A DNA stretch of 64,000 nt from positions 1 through 64,000 of the forward strand of contig JAUXAC010000003.1 of NCBI GenBank assembly GCA_030615035.1, written 5' to 3'. Under the pieces are notes generated by a model. It saw only the letters and a program-made list of their open reading frames with translations. It was not told the DNA's origin and searched no databases. The DNA comes from Dehalococcoidia bacterium (lineage in GTDB: Bacteria > Chloroflexota > Dehalococcoidia > Dehalococcoidales > RBG-16-60-22). The first letter of the stretch is position 1. Each line of letters opens with the position of its first letter. This document shows, piece by piece, positions 19,099-28,115 of this stretch. The translations under genes were made by a program, and so were the position numbers.

Positions 19099-19128
19099 TT
19101 GACAAGCCGAATTTTATTATGGTAAACT
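19099..19128 (+). promoter_or_regulatory. Sigma-70-type promoter
   Basis: TTGACA (19099-19104) and TAAACT (19123-19128) with an 18-base spacer, and TGG just before the -10. It is the best promoter in the 338-base gap between the thioesterase and acyl-CoA synthetase genes. Confidence 0.65.
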
Positions 19129-19135
19129 GCCTTCC

Positions 19136-19325
19136 TGTTAGTAGAATTTAGGGAAATATAGAGCAATGAACTTTGTTTATTACCGATTGGAGAGAACCAA
19201 ATTCGTCTTTACCGTGCGCACCGAGGTGCGCTTGGGGGGTTGTAATATGCATATTTAGCTGAGTAAATATATTTAACTGAGTAATTTATTATAGAGCACC
19301 TCCCAGGCGGGAGGTATTTTATTAT
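19136..19325 (+). ncRNA. Candidate ~190-nt leader or small RNA ending in a terminator
   Basis: A transcript from the promoter at 19099 would run about 190 bases to an intrinsic terminator. It holds a strong hairpin GCGCAC-CGAG-GTGCGC (19216-19231), a G-run after it, and two copies of TTA(G/A)CTGAGTAA (about 19254-19286). It has no ORF. No known riboswitch, T-box or 6S signature was recognised. It could be an attenuated leader of the acyl-CoA synthetase/liv operon or an independent RNA. Confidence 0.4.
19298..19325 (+). terminator. Intrinsic terminator upstream of the acyl-CoA synthetase gene
   Basis: A 7-bp perfect stem ACCTCCC/GGGAGGT with loop AGGC, followed by ATTTTATTAT. It lies 69 bases before the next ATG, so it ends the upstream transcript or acts as an attenuator. 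Confidence 0.7.
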
Positions 19326-19393
19326 ATAAGAGATAGCTCTTCCCTAAATATGTTTGAGGTTAGTGAATTAAAACAGGGGTTAATATAATAACG

Positions 19394-21298
19394 ATGGACA
19401 GCCGGGATACAATTCCAAAACTTATCAGGCGCAATCATGAAAAGTTGAGCCAGCGAACAGCCATGAGCATGAAAAACTTTGGTATCTGGCAAAGGTATAG
19501 CTGGACGGAATACTACGAAAAGGTAAAACACTTTTCACTGGGATTGATAAGCCTCGGGCTGGAACCGGGTGATGTGGTCTGTATTATCGGGGATAATGAG
19601 CCGGAATGGTTTTGGGGGGAGTTTGCCACTCAAGCCGCCGGCGGTATTGTAACCGGGATATTCGTTGACTCCATCCCATCTGAGGTGAAATATATCGCGG
19701 AGCATTCTGACGCCAAATTTGCCATAGTCAATGACCAGGAGCAAACTGATAAGTTCCTTGAAATCAAGGACGAGCTACCTTCGCTAAAGAAGGTCATTTA
19801 CTGGGACCCCAAGGGTCTGAGGAATTACGATGACCCTATACTTACCGCCTTCGCTGAGGTAATAAAGCTGGGCAGAGAATATGAGCAAACGCACCCTGAC
19901 CTGTTTGAGCAGAATGTGGAGAAGGGCAAGGCGGATGACACTGCCTTTATTTACTACACCTCAGGAACTACCGGCTTGCCCAAGGGAGCAACGCTTACTC
20001 ACCAGGCTTTGATAAACACCGCCCGGGCGTTTATCGACCGCTATCCATTAAATGAGACCGATGATTTGATTTCTAACTTCCCGGCGGCTTGGGTGGGAGA
20101 TAGCTTTTTCGCTACCATTCCCCATCTACTTAGCGGGGCAAGGCTGAACTTTGCCGAGGAGCCGGAAACCATAGCCCAGGACACCAGAGAAGTTGGACCC
20201 AACTTCGTAATATATGGACCACGGCAATGGGAAAGTCTGGTCAGTGAGATTCAGGTGAAAATGTTCGATGCCAACCCCCTGAAACGCTTCACCTATAACC
20301 TCTTCATGCCGGTAGGCTACAAAATTGCGGATCTCAACTTCCAAGGCAGAAAACCAAATCTGTTCTGGCGGGCTCTTTACCAGATTGCTTATATACTTTT
20401 ATTCAGAGCATTAAAAGACCAGCTGGGATTAAGTAAAGTCAGGTTTGCCGTCACCGGAAGCTCGGTATTAAGTCTGGATACCTTTCGACTAATCCATGCC
20501 ATAGGTGTTGAGTTGAGACAGAATTACGGTAGTACCGAAGCTGGCCTCATCTCCTCTCATGGTGAGGGGGAAATTAAATTTGAGAGCGTGGGGCGACCGG
20601 CACTTGGCACCGAGGTCAGGATAACCGATGAGGGAGAACTCATTGTTAGAAGCAATTGCCTGTTTAATGGATACCATAAGGATTCCAAAAAAACTGCAGA
20701 AACCTTGGTGGATGGTTGGTGCCACACTGGTGATGCCGTCAATATTGATGAAGATGGACACCTGCTGTTCATCGACCGACTGGAGCATATGGGACAGCTG
20801 AGTTCTGGAATAAAATACGCTCCCCAGTATGTTGAGGGCAGGCTGAGGTTTAGTCCATATATTAAAGATGCTATGGTCATCGGAGGTAAGGATAAAGACT
20901 TCGTCGCAGCTATATTAAACATAGATTTTGCCATGGTGGGTAAGTGGGCGGAACGCAACCATATCCCCTACACTACCTTTGTTGACCTGTCCCAGAAAAA
21001 AGATGTCGCTGATTTAGTGCAGAAGGACCTAGTTCGGGTGAACGGCTATCTGCCTGAACCAGCCAGAGTCAGAAGATTTGTCCTGTTGCATAAAGAGTTT
21101 GACGCCGATGAAGCTGAACTTACCCGAACCAGAAAGCTAAGACGGGAGTTTATGGAGGAGCGTTACAAAGATTTAATTGAGGCAATATATAAAGATGGGA
21201 AGGAGACAAAGGTTAAAGCTCCGGTTACTTATAGAGATGGTCGTAAGGGAGTAGTGACCACCAGCATCAAGGTGAGGAATATACGGGAAGAGGCTTGA
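19394..21298 (+). CDS. Long-chain-type acyl-CoA synthetase (AMP-binding)
   Basis: A 634-residue ANL-superfamily ligase that activates a carboxylic acid to its CoA ester via an acyl-AMP. The P-loop motif YYTSGTTGLPKGATLTH is near residue 188, QNYGSTEAG near 377 and the hinge/Asp motif GWCHTGDAV near 440. Length and layout fit the FadD/FACS group. It lies 6 bases ahead of livH, so it probably forms a transcription unit with the Liv transporter. Substrate unknown; a branched or aromatic acid is inferred. Confidence 0.9.
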   Translation: MDSRDTIPKLIRRNHEKLSQRTAMSMKNFGIWQRYSWTEYYEKVKHFSLGLISLGLEPGDVVCIIGDNEPEWFWGEFATQAAGGIVTGIFVDSIPSEVKYIAEHSDAKFAIVNDQEQTDKFLEIKDELPSLKKVIYWDPKGLRNYDDPILTAFAEVIKLGREYEQTHPDLFEQNVEKGKADDTAFIYYTSGTTGLPKGATLTHQALINTARAFIDRYPLNETDDLISNFPAAWVGDSFFATIPHLLSGARLNFAEEPETIAQDTREVGPNFVIYGPRQWESLVSEIQVKMFDANPLKRFTYNLFMPVGYKIADLNFQGRKPNLFWRALYQIAYILLFRALKDQLGLSKVRFAVTGSSVLSLDTFRLIHAIGVELRQNYGSTEAGLISSHGEGEIKFESVGRPALGTEVRITDEGELIVRSNCLFNGYHKDSKKTAETLVDGWCHTGDAVNIDEDGHLLFIDRLEHMGQLSSGIKYAPQYVEGRLRFSPYIKDAMVIGGKDKDFVAAILNIDFAMVGKWAERNHIPYTTFVDLSQKKDVADLVQKDLVRVNGYLPEPARVRRFVLLHKEFDADEAELTRTRKLRREFMEERYKDLIEAIYKDGKETKVKAPVTYRDGRKGVVTTSIKVRNIREEA

Positions 21299-21304
21299 TA
21301 GCAA

Positions 21305-22189
21305 GTGGCTGAGTTACTTCAGTTGTTGATTACAGGACTAGCAGTTGGCATGGTTTATGCCTTAATTGCTCTGGGTTTTGTCGTGGTCTGGAAATCCAGC
21401 AGTGTTGCCAATCTGGCTCTCGGTCAGTTGGTACTAATCTCCTCCTGGTTTACCTATGGGATGCTGGTTCAGCGTGGGTTTCCCCTCTGGATTGGTTTCC
21501 CTCTGGTTATTCTTTTTGCCCTGGCTCTGGGCTGGATAATTGAGAGGTTTGCTCTGCGTCCTCTCATCGCCCAGCCTATCCTGTCTCTGATTACAGTAAC
21601 ACTGGGGGTTGCCTACTTTATTGAGGGAGTGGTAACTTTCATCTGGCCCTGGAGTGTGGATGCCCTGCCACGTCTGTTTCCGACTGAACCCATCCGCATC
21701 GGCACCGCTGTAGTTTCTCAGGAATATGTCTGGGTAGCCGCTGTTTCCCTCCTCGTGTTTGGACTTTTAACGGCGTTCTTCCGATACCACAAGATGGGTA
21801 TTGCCATGAGGGCAACGGCTGATGACCAGATGGCAGTTCAGGCCTGCGGTATTCCAGTGACCAGAATTTTCTCGCGGTCGTGGATGTTCGCCTGCGTAGT
21901 CGCTGCTATCGGCGGTATCCTAATTTCCAGCATCGGTGGCATTACCCATGGTCTGGTTGAGACCGGGCTAAAAGCCTTCTCCGTGGTGATACTCGGCGGG
22001 CTCAATTCCTTCGTCGGCGCTGTTGTCGCCGGACCCATAATAGGGCTCTGCGAGAACCTCGGGGGCGGCTATCTTACTCCCCTTCTCTGGGCTGGAGTTA
22101 AGGATATTATACCCTTCGTTATCATCATAATTGTCATACTTATTAAGCCCTACGGGCTGTTTGGAGAAGTCCGCATAGAGAGGATATAG
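21305..22189 (+). CDS. livH: Branched-chain amino acid-type ABC transporter permease LivH
   Basis: A 294-residue inner-membrane permease with about eight hydrophobic segments. It starts with LLQLLITGLAVGMVYALIALGFVVVWKSS and contains the conserved RATADDQMAVQACGI loop that contacts the ATPases. GTG start. It is followed 4 bases later by livM. Related systems also import aromatic acids, amides and urea, so the substrate is not fixed by family. Confidence 0.93.
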   Translation: MAELLQLLITGLAVGMVYALIALGFVVVWKSSSVANLALGQLVLISSWFTYGMLVQRGFPLWIGFPLVILFALALGWIIERFALRPLIAQPILSLITVTLGVAYFIEGVVTFIWPWSVDALPRLFPTEPIRIGTAVVSQEYVWVAAVSLLVFGLLTAFFRYHKMGIAMRATADDQMAVQACGIPVTRIFSRSWMFACVVAAIGGILISSIGGITHGLVETGLKAFSVVILGGLNSFVGAVVAGPIIGLCENLGGGYLTPLLWAGVKDIIPFVIIIIVILIKPYGLFGEVRIERI

Positions 22190-22193
22190 CAGT

Positions 22194-23246
22194 ATGAGTT
22201 TACCGAGTGGAACCCGCAGTTATACCTATGCTCAAGATATGGCTATTCTGCGAACCAGAACCCACTGGGCACTATTTATTGGCTTTCTGGTTCTCCTCTT
22301 CGCTGCCCCATTGTATTTGGGTAATTATTGGTTGGGCGTAGCCAACTTGATTGGCATTACCCTTATCGCCGCCACCGGACTGAATATCCTGATTGGATAC
22401 TGCGGGCAATTATCTATTGGCCATGCCGGCTTCATTGCTGTAGGTGCATACACCGCAGCCGTTCTAACCAACCGGCTGGAGCTTCCCTTCTTGGTAGGGC
22501 TAATCTGCGCCGGCTTTACTGCCGGGCTCATCGGGCTTATCTTTGGCATTCCCTCGATGCGGGTCAAGGGTTTTTATCTGGCAATTACCACCATCGCCGC
22601 CCAGTTTATCATCATCTGGGTTATCAATCACTGGTCAGCGGTAACCGGCGGCTTTGTTGGCATAAAGGTGCCTTACGCCTCCATCGGTGGTTTTATCTTC
22701 AAGAGTGAGGCAAGCCAGTTTTATCTTATCATGACCATCGCTGCTCTCTGCACCTTTCTTGCCAAGAACCTGGCGAGGACAAGGGTGGGCAGAGCCTTTA
22801 TTGCTATCCGGGATAATGACCTGGCAGCCCAGGTAATGGGCATTAATCTCTTCTACTACAAGCTGCTTGCCTTCTTTATTGGCTGCTTCCTGGCGGGAAT
22901 AGCCGGCTCACTCCTCGCCCACTGGATTGGCTTTATGAATGCTGAGCAATTTAGCCTGACCGAGTCAATACTGTATATCGGGATGATAATTATCGGTGGT
23001 CTGGGTACTACTCTGGGTCCCATTCTTGGGGTGACCTTTATCCGCCTTCTCCAGCAGGTATTAACCGTGGAGGTTGTTCCTTTCCTGGAGCAAAATATCG
23101 CGTTACCCGCCGGATTTGCTACCGGTGTTACCCCGATGCTATTCGGTCTGGTAATCGTCCTGTTTCTGATACTTGAGCCCAGGGGACTTTCCCACCGCTG
23201 GACACTGTTTAAATCTGCCTATCGCCTGTGGCCGTTCTCATATTAG
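22194..23246 (+). CDS. livM: Branched-chain amino acid-type ABC transporter permease LivM
   Basis: A 350-residue partner permease with about nine to ten hydrophobic segments. The family's NILIGYCGQLSIGHAGFIAVGAY and the cytoplasmic IRDNDLAAQVMGIN loop are clear. It pairs with LivH to form the channel. The start ATG 22194 follows the livH stop closely. Confidence 0.93.
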   Translation: MSLPSGTRSYTYAQDMAILRTRTHWALFIGFLVLLFAAPLYLGNYWLGVANLIGITLIAATGLNILIGYCGQLSIGHAGFIAVGAYTAAVLTNRLELPFLVGLICAGFTAGLIGLIFGIPSMRVKGFYLAITTIAAQFIIIWVINHWSAVTGGFVGIKVPYASIGGFIFKSEASQFYLIMTIAALCTFLAKNLARTRVGRAFIAIRDNDLAAQVMGINLFYYKLLAFFIGCFLAGIAGSLLAHWIGFMNAEQFSLTESILYIGMIIIGGLGTTLGPILGVTFIRLLQQVLTVEVVPFLEQNIALPAGFATGVTPMLFGLVIVLFLILEPRGLSHRWTLFKSAYRLWPFSY

Positions 23247-23322
23247 CCTAAAAAAGGGGGGACACCTAAAATGTAACAGTTCAGAAAAAAGAAACGACTT
23301 AAACCATTAAGGAGGATATGAC

Positions 23323-24585
23323 ATGAAACACAAAAAAATACTAATAATAGCTGGAATCTTTTGTCTGGCACTGATAGTGGCAGCACTGCCATTTGCCAGC
23401 GCCTGTGCTCCCAAAGAAAAGACACTTAAAATAGGCATAACCACACCTTCAACCGGTCCTGCTGCCGAAAAGGGAAGCCCCATGGGGCATGGTAATCTTG
23501 ATGCTATTGAATACATCAACACCGAACTCGGTGGCGTTGCTGGCTACCCGGTTGAGGTAGTGTGGCTGGATAATGCCTATGATGCCGCTAAGGTCGTCAC
23601 CAATGTCAAGAAATTCATGGACGAGGGCTGTCTGATGTTCGCCACCGCCTCGTCCAAAATGATGACGGCATCCATGGAAATCGCCAACCGGGCTGAGTTT
23701 CCCGGTCTGGCTTGCTTCAACGCCCCCATACTGCACCGCCCACCGCAGCACATTTACGGGCAGATGCCTGATTACGGGGATGACTGGTCGGCTTTTGCCA
23801 CCTACTATATGGAGAACATCTGGAAGGGTCCCGGGAAACCCAAGATGGCACTACACCTGCTCAATAACCCCACCGGTTACGGGGCACTGGACGCAGCTAG
23901 AGCTTCTGCCGAGAGACTTGGCATTGAGCTTCTCCTTCCCGCCGAGGAGCACACCACCACCACTACCTCCGAGATTGACTCCCTGACCCGAATCAAGGGG
24001 TTAAACGCTGATGTCCTGTATATATCCAGCACACCGGCTCCTACTGCTGTCATCATCAAGAACGCCTACCAACTGGGCATGTATCCCGGCATACCCATCG
24101 GCTTGGGCCATGCTAGCATCACCAAGGCACTCATTGACATCGCCGGGGCTGACATTGTTGAAGGCGTCTATGGCGTGTTCCCCACCGTGAACTGGGGCGA
24201 TGACGTGCCCGGTATGGCCAAGATAGTGGAATACAGCCAGAAGCTGCACCCCAAAGACGTGGGCAACATGGACTATATTACCTCGTGGGCACAAAGCCTG
24301 ATTATGGCTGAAATTCTGAGAGTAGCGGTAGAGAATGTCGGCTATGATGTGCTGGCCAAGGGTGATGTAGAATCATGGCGGGCTATTGAGACCTACGGCA
24401 TCCAGAGACTTAAAGATTATGATGTTGGTGGTCTTCACGGTCCGGTAAGCTATACCCCGGGAGACAACCGGCTGTCAAAGTCGGTCAGGGTCTTCCAGAT
24501 ACAGGGTGGGGAAATCACCCCCGTAACTGACTGGGTAGAAGCGCCGGTGGTTAAATACGAAGAGTTCGAATGGTTTGGTAAATAG
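23323..24585 (+). CDS. livK: Liv-type ABC transporter substrate-binding lipoprotein
   Basis: A 420-residue periplasmic-type binding protein (receptor family ligand-binding fold). The signal sequence (about 1-27) ends in a lipobox with Cys28 (ASAC), so it is a lipoprotein. The mature part starts LKIGITTPSTGPAAEKG. AAGGAGG precedes the ATG. It lies between livM and livF. A strong hairpin follows the stop, separating it from livF. Ligand uncertain: amino acid or aromatic/organic acid. Confidence 0.9.
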   Translation: MKHKKILIIAGIFCLALIVAALPFASACAPKEKTLKIGITTPSTGPAAEKGSPMGHGNLDAIEYINTELGGVAGYPVEVVWLDNAYDAAKVVTNVKKFMDEGCLMFATASSKMMTASMEIANRAEFPGLACFNAPILHRPPQHIYGQMPDYGDDWSAFATYYMENIWKGPGKPKMALHLLNNPTGYGALDAARASAERLGIELLLPAEEHTTTTTSEIDSLTRIKGLNADVLYISSTPAPTAVIIKNAYQLGMYPGIPIGLGHASITKALIDIAGADIVEGVYGVFPTVNWGDDVPGMAKIVEYSQKLHPKDVGNMDYITSWAQSLIMAEILRVAVENVGYDVLAKGDVESWRAIETYGIQRLKDYDVGGLHGPVSYTPGDNRLSKSVRVFQIQGGEITPVTDWVEAPVVKYEEFEWFGK

Positions 24586-24597
24586 CTAGAATCTGGC

Positions 24598-24623
24598 AGG
24601 GGCTCCGCCATGGCGGAGCCCCT
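24598..24623 (+). promoter_or_regulatory. Perfect 12-bp hairpin after the binding-protein gene
   Basis: AGGGGCTCCGCC and GGCGGAGCCCCT form a perfect stem with a 2-base loop, 13 bases after the livK stop. No T-run follows, so it is more likely an mRNA 3'-stabilising or attenuating hairpin than a full terminator. livF's Shine-Dalgarno (AAGGAG) comes right after it. Confidence 0.65.
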
Positions 24624-24641
24624 GAAGGAGAGAACTTAAAT

Positions 24642-25430
24642 ATGCTCAAGTTAAATAATATTGAGGTTGCCTACCTCAATGTTATAAGAGTGCTGCATGG
24701 CGTGTCTCTGGATGTAGCGGACGGCTCGATTGTTGCCCTCCTCGGGGCTAACGGTGCCGGTAAAAGCACCACTCTCAAAGCAATATCCGGCCTACTTCAT
24801 GTTGAGGAGGGTGATGTAACCGATGGCAGCATCCAGTGGAATGGAGAAAGAATAGATAAGAAAAGCGCCGAAGAGATAGGTAAGCTGGGCATTATTCAGG
24901 CACTGGAGGGGCGCCGGGTCTTCGGGCACCTCAGCGCGGAGGAGAACCTGCTGGTTGGTGCTTATTACCGCCAGCGCCGCGCCGTCAAAGAAGACCTAGA
25001 TATGGTTTATGATTACTTCCCGCGGCTCAGGGAGCTTCGGCATAATACCGCCGGTTATCTCTCCGGTGGTGAGCAGCAAATGCTGGTCATCGGTCGGGCG
25101 ATGATGGCTGCTCCCAAGCTAATGATGCTTGATGAGCCATCACTTGGTCTGGCACCGCTGCTTGTCGAGGAAATATACAATATAATCAAACGGTTTAATA
25201 CCGAACAAAAAACATCAGTCCTGCTCGTGGAGCAGAATGTCAGAATTGCCCTGAGCATTGCTCACTACGGTTATGTTATGGAGAACGGTCGGATTGTCCT
25301 TGATGGCACCGCCGACTTCATGAGAAATAATGAGGATGTGAAGGAGTTTTACATGGGACTATCTGCCGTGGGAGTGAAAAAGAGCTACCGTGAAGTAAAA
25401 CACTATAAGAGGCGAAAGAGATGGCTATAA
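24642..25430 (+). CDS. livF: Liv-type ABC transporter ATP-binding protein LivF
   Basis: A 262-residue ATPase with Walker A (GANGAGKSTT), the ABC signature (LSGGEQQML) and Walker B (LMMLDEPSLGLAP). The EGRRVF segment near the Q-loop is typical of LivF. The last 10 bases overlap the PaaK-like ligase gene. The usual partner LivG is not adjacent but is encoded on the opposite strand at 26732-27550. Confidence 0.94.
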   Translation: MLKLNNIEVAYLNVIRVLHGVSLDVADGSIVALLGANGAGKSTTLKAISGLLHVEEGDVTDGSIQWNGERIDKKSAEEIGKLGIIQALEGRRVFGHLSAEENLLVGAYYRQRRAVKEDLDMVYDYFPRLRELRHNTAGYLSGGEQQMLVIGRAMMAAPKLMMLDEPSLGLAPLLVEEIYNIIKRFNTEQKTSVLLVEQNVRIALSIAHYGYVMENGRIVLDGTADFMRNNEDVKEFYMGLSAVGVKKSYREVKHYKRRKRWL

Positions 25431-26713
25431 AAGGTAAACCGGATGAATTTTTTGATGAATTGGAGATAATGCCGACTGACACAAGAGAAAAATATTTTAA
25501 CCAGAGGTTATCTCAAACCATAGACCATGCTTACCGCCATGCTCCCGCGGTGAAAAAACTATTTGAGGAGGCAGGGGTTAGCCCAGACCAGATTCGCACG
25601 GTAAAGGACTTGGAAAGGTTGCCCATTACCAGAAAAACTGACCTGATAGACTTGCAAAAGGCAAACCCACCCTACGGTGGGTTTCTCACCACTCCCCCTG
25701 AGGAGGTTGAACGCGTATTTCTCTCACCCGGCCCCGTCTATGAGCCAATCCAGCATTCGGGCATCCGATGGTTCGCTAAGTCTTTCTGGGCTGCCGGATT
25801 TAGAAAGGGAGATGTGGTTATTAATACATTTACCTATCACCTGTCACCCGCCGGTATCTTATTTCACGAAGCCCTGAGGGATTGCGGGGCTACAGCTATA
25901 CCTATGGGCACCGGCAATACTGAAATTCAGATTCAGACCATGCATGACTTAAAAGTTACCGGATATGTGGGAACACCCAGCTTTCTGATGACCCTGATTA
26001 AGCGGGCTGAAGAAATGGATTATAACTTCCGACGGGATTTTGCTCTCAAGCGTGCCTGGTTCACTGGTGAGATGCTACCTCCTTCGCTACGGAAAACCTT
26101 TGAGGAGGACTACCAGATTGCCACCGCACAAACCTACGCGGTTACTGAGACCGGTGGTGCCCTTGCCTATGAATGCCGCGAGAAATCCGGCATGCACCTT
26201 ATGGATGAATATGTAATAGAAATAGTTGACCCCGAGACAGGAAAACAACTAGGACCGGGAGAGATAGGTGAAATAGTGGTAACCCCAATTCATAATAAAG
26301 TCTGGGGTCTTGTCCGCTTTGGCACCGGTGACCTGTCCTCATATATTACTGAACCCTGCCCCTGTGGCCGGACGGCTAACCGGTTGACCGGTATTGTCGG
26401 CAGAGCCGGCGATGCCATTAAAGTTAGAGGCATGTTTGTCGTTGCCAAACAAGCCGAACAGGTATTCCTCGGCTTTGAAGAAATTGCCAAGTTCCAGATA
26501 TCGGTTACGCGTCGGGAGCAGCGAGATGAAATGACCCTTAAGGTCGAGCTAAAGCATGAAGCCACCGAGGAAGATAAGCGAAGATTAGCCAAGGATTTGG
26601 ATGGAAAATTCCAGGATGTTTGCCGGATTAAGCCAGACAGGATTGATTTCATAAAGAAGGGAACCATCCCGGAACAGTATCAAAAGATAGTAGATGAGAG
26701 AACCTGGGAGTAA
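25421..26713 (+). CDS. Phenylacetate-CoA ligase family protein
   Basis: A 430-residue AMP-dependent ligase of the PaaK type. It has RHAPAVKKLFEEAGV, the FRKGDVVINTFTYH region, YAVTETGGALAYEC (adenylate-binding motif) and VRFGTGDLSSYI. The C-terminal domain with Cys-rich EPCPCGRT is characteristic of the PaaK clan. Co-translated with livF. It probably activates an aryl-acetic or similar acid. It fits IorAB and the thioesterase upstream in an aromatic amino acid pathway. Confidence 0.9.
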   Translation: MAIKGKPDEFFDELEIMPTDTREKYFNQRLSQTIDHAYRHAPAVKKLFEEAGVSPDQIRTVKDLERLPITRKTDLIDLQKANPPYGGFLTTPPEEVERVFLSPGPVYEPIQHSGIRWFAKSFWAAGFRKGDVVINTFTYHLSPAGILFHEALRDCGATAIPMGTGNTEIQIQTMHDLKVTGYVGTPSFLMTLIKRAEEMDYNFRRDFALKRAWFTGEMLPPSLRKTFEEDYQIATAQTYAVTETGGALAYECREKSGMHLMDEYVIEIVDPETGKQLGPGEIGEIVVTPIHNKVWGLVRFGTGDLSSYITEPCPCGRTANRLTGIVGRAGDAIKVRGMFVVAKQAEQVFLGFEEIAKFQISVTRREQRDEMTLKVELKHEATEEDKRRLAKDLDGKFQDVCRIKPDRIDFIKKGTIPEQYQKIVDERTWE

Positions 26714-26731
26714 TCCAGCCACAATCAGAGA

Positions 26732-27550
26732 CTATGTCTCTTTTCCCAGATAAGCGGCTATAACTTCAGGGTTGGTTCTAATCTCGGCAGGTGTGCCTTC
26801 AGCAATTTTCCGCCCAAAATCAAGGACAACAATCCTATCAGCTATATCCATAACCACTCCCATATCGTGCTCGACGAGGACAATACAACTAACCCCGTCC
26901 CTGAGAACAGGAGTTTCCGGGTATGTAGCTCCCTGCCCCTCAAATATATCAATAATGAACCTGGCAATGTCCTCCTTCTCCTCCAGATTCATTCCTGCCA
27001 TCGGTTCATCAAGAAGCAGAACTTTCGGTTCCAGAGCCAGGGCTCTGCCTAATTCAACCCTTTTGCGCATTCCGTAGGGGAGCATGCCAACCACCTTCTT
27101 TCTAATTGGCTCTACTTCCAAGAAATCGATGATGTCCTCCACTGTCTTACGATGCTTGATTTCTTCCTCATGGGCTGGACCAAAATATAGAGCGCTACTA
27201 AGGAAATTCTGCTTCATAAGGACGTGCCTGGCAGCCATAATATTGTGCAGGGTGCTCAACCCGGTAAATAGCTCAATATTCTGGAAGGTTCTAGCCAAGC
27301 CAAGTCGAGCCGCTTTGTCTGGGCGAATCCGAGTTATTCCCTTGCCTTCAAAATATATCTCACCCTTTTGTGGCTTATAGAAGCCGTTTATGCAGTTCAG
27401 CAGGCAGGTCTTGCCAGCACCATTTGGCCCAATAATAGCTAGGATTTCGTTGTCTCTTATGTCCAGGCTGACATCAACAAGGGCTTTCACACCACCGAAG
27501 GCAAGAGAGAGATTTTCAATTCGTATTTTCACGCTGTTTTCGTTTCCCAT
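26732..27550 (-). CDS. livG: Liv-type ABC transporter ATP-binding protein LivG
   Basis: A 272-residue ATPase with Walker A (GPNGAGKTCLLN), LARTFQNIELF and Walker B (VLLLDEPMAGMN). Between Walker B and the H-loop (LVEHDMGVVMDIADR) there is an extra stretch of about 15 residues (GQGATYPETPVLRDG) that ordinary LivG proteins lack. ATG 27550 is preferred to an upstream in-frame start because the longer N-terminus has no family match. It is convergent with the PaaK-like gene, split from the other liv genes. Confidence 0.92.
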   Translation of the reverse strand: MGNENSVKIRIENLSLAFGGVKALVDVSLDIRDNEILAIIGPNGAGKTCLLNCINGFYKPQKGEIYFEGKGITRIRPDKAARLGLARTFQNIELFTGLSTLHNIMAARHVLMKQNFLSSALYFGPAHEEEIKHRKTVEDIIDFLEVEPIRKKVVGMLPYGMRKRVELGRALALEPKVLLLDEPMAGMNLEEKEDIARFIIDIFEGQGATYPETPVLRDGVSCIVLVEHDMGVVMDIADRIVVLDFGRKIAEGTPAEIRTNPEVIAAYLGKET

Positions 27551-27599
27551 TTTTAACAGCCTCTGTCTTACTCCTCTGGCATAACCATTTCCTTGCAGG

Positions 27600-27872
27600 C
27601 TAGGTCTTAACTCCCTTCCCCTTACTTGCTTCCTTAGCAAATAGCTTATCCCGATATTGGATTACTCGGTAGCACTCTGGACCCTCGCATTCCAGCCGCC
27701 GTTTTAACTGCTTATTCTTCTTCTCTATCACTTCAGCTGTTTCCTTGTCGGGCTTACCGTACTTCTGATAGCCAGTACATTTCGCCGTCCTGTCTTTATA
27801 AACTAATAGGGTTACTTCACCATCAACGGCATCACAATAAATCGTAGCTGCTGTTACCTGCCAGTTTACCAT
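27600..27872 (-). CDS. Hypothetical 90-aa protein with four Cys
   Basis: A small basic protein that I do not recognise. It starts MVNWQVTAATIYCDAVDG and contains four cysteines, two in the pattern CEGPEC, which could bind a metal. The N-terminal half looks like a beta-strand domain and the C-terminal half is Lys-rich and helical. ATG 27872 is chosen because the predicted promoter at 27911-27939 excludes the earlier start. livG begins 49 bases downstream, so the two may be co-transcribed. Function unknown. Confidence 0.6.
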   Translation of the reverse strand: MVNWQVTAATIYCDAVDGEVTLLVYKDRTAKCTGYQKYGKPDKETAEVIEKKNKQLKRRLECEGPECYRVIQYRDKLFAKEASKGKGVKT

Positions 27873-27910
27873 ACCTGCATAAACCTGCTCTTTATTTGAT
27901 ATCGTTATTA

Positions 27911-27939
27911 ATATTACTATCATCCAGCTTGGAATTCAA
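27911..27939 (-). promoter_or_regulatory. Promoter of the small Cys protein / livG
   Basis: On the minus strand TTGAAT (27939-27934), a 17-base spacer, and TAATAT (27916-27911). The predicted start lies about 30 bases before the ATG at 27872. Confidence 0.55.
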
Positions 27940-28115
27940 ACAGTCAGAGATGGAAACACCCCGGCACTACTCAAGTGAAGAAGCATGTTGGGACAACGAA
28001 ATACCAGTAGACAGTAGAATCTACAAATCAGAAATCTGTAATTTTAGCGCTATATCGTCGTTGCTCCAATCGTTGATCTTTTCCAGAACGGTAGCCCTTA
28101 GCAGTCAAGACCTGA

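Noticed and set aside
19136..19325. T-box, 6S RNA, SRP RNA, RNase P or tmRNA in the 19.1-19.3 kb transcript
   Set aside because: The hallmark sequences (T-box TGGNACC antiterminator, SRP GGAAG/GCA tetraloop core, RNase P GAGGAAAGTCC) are absent. It stays as an unidentified candidate.
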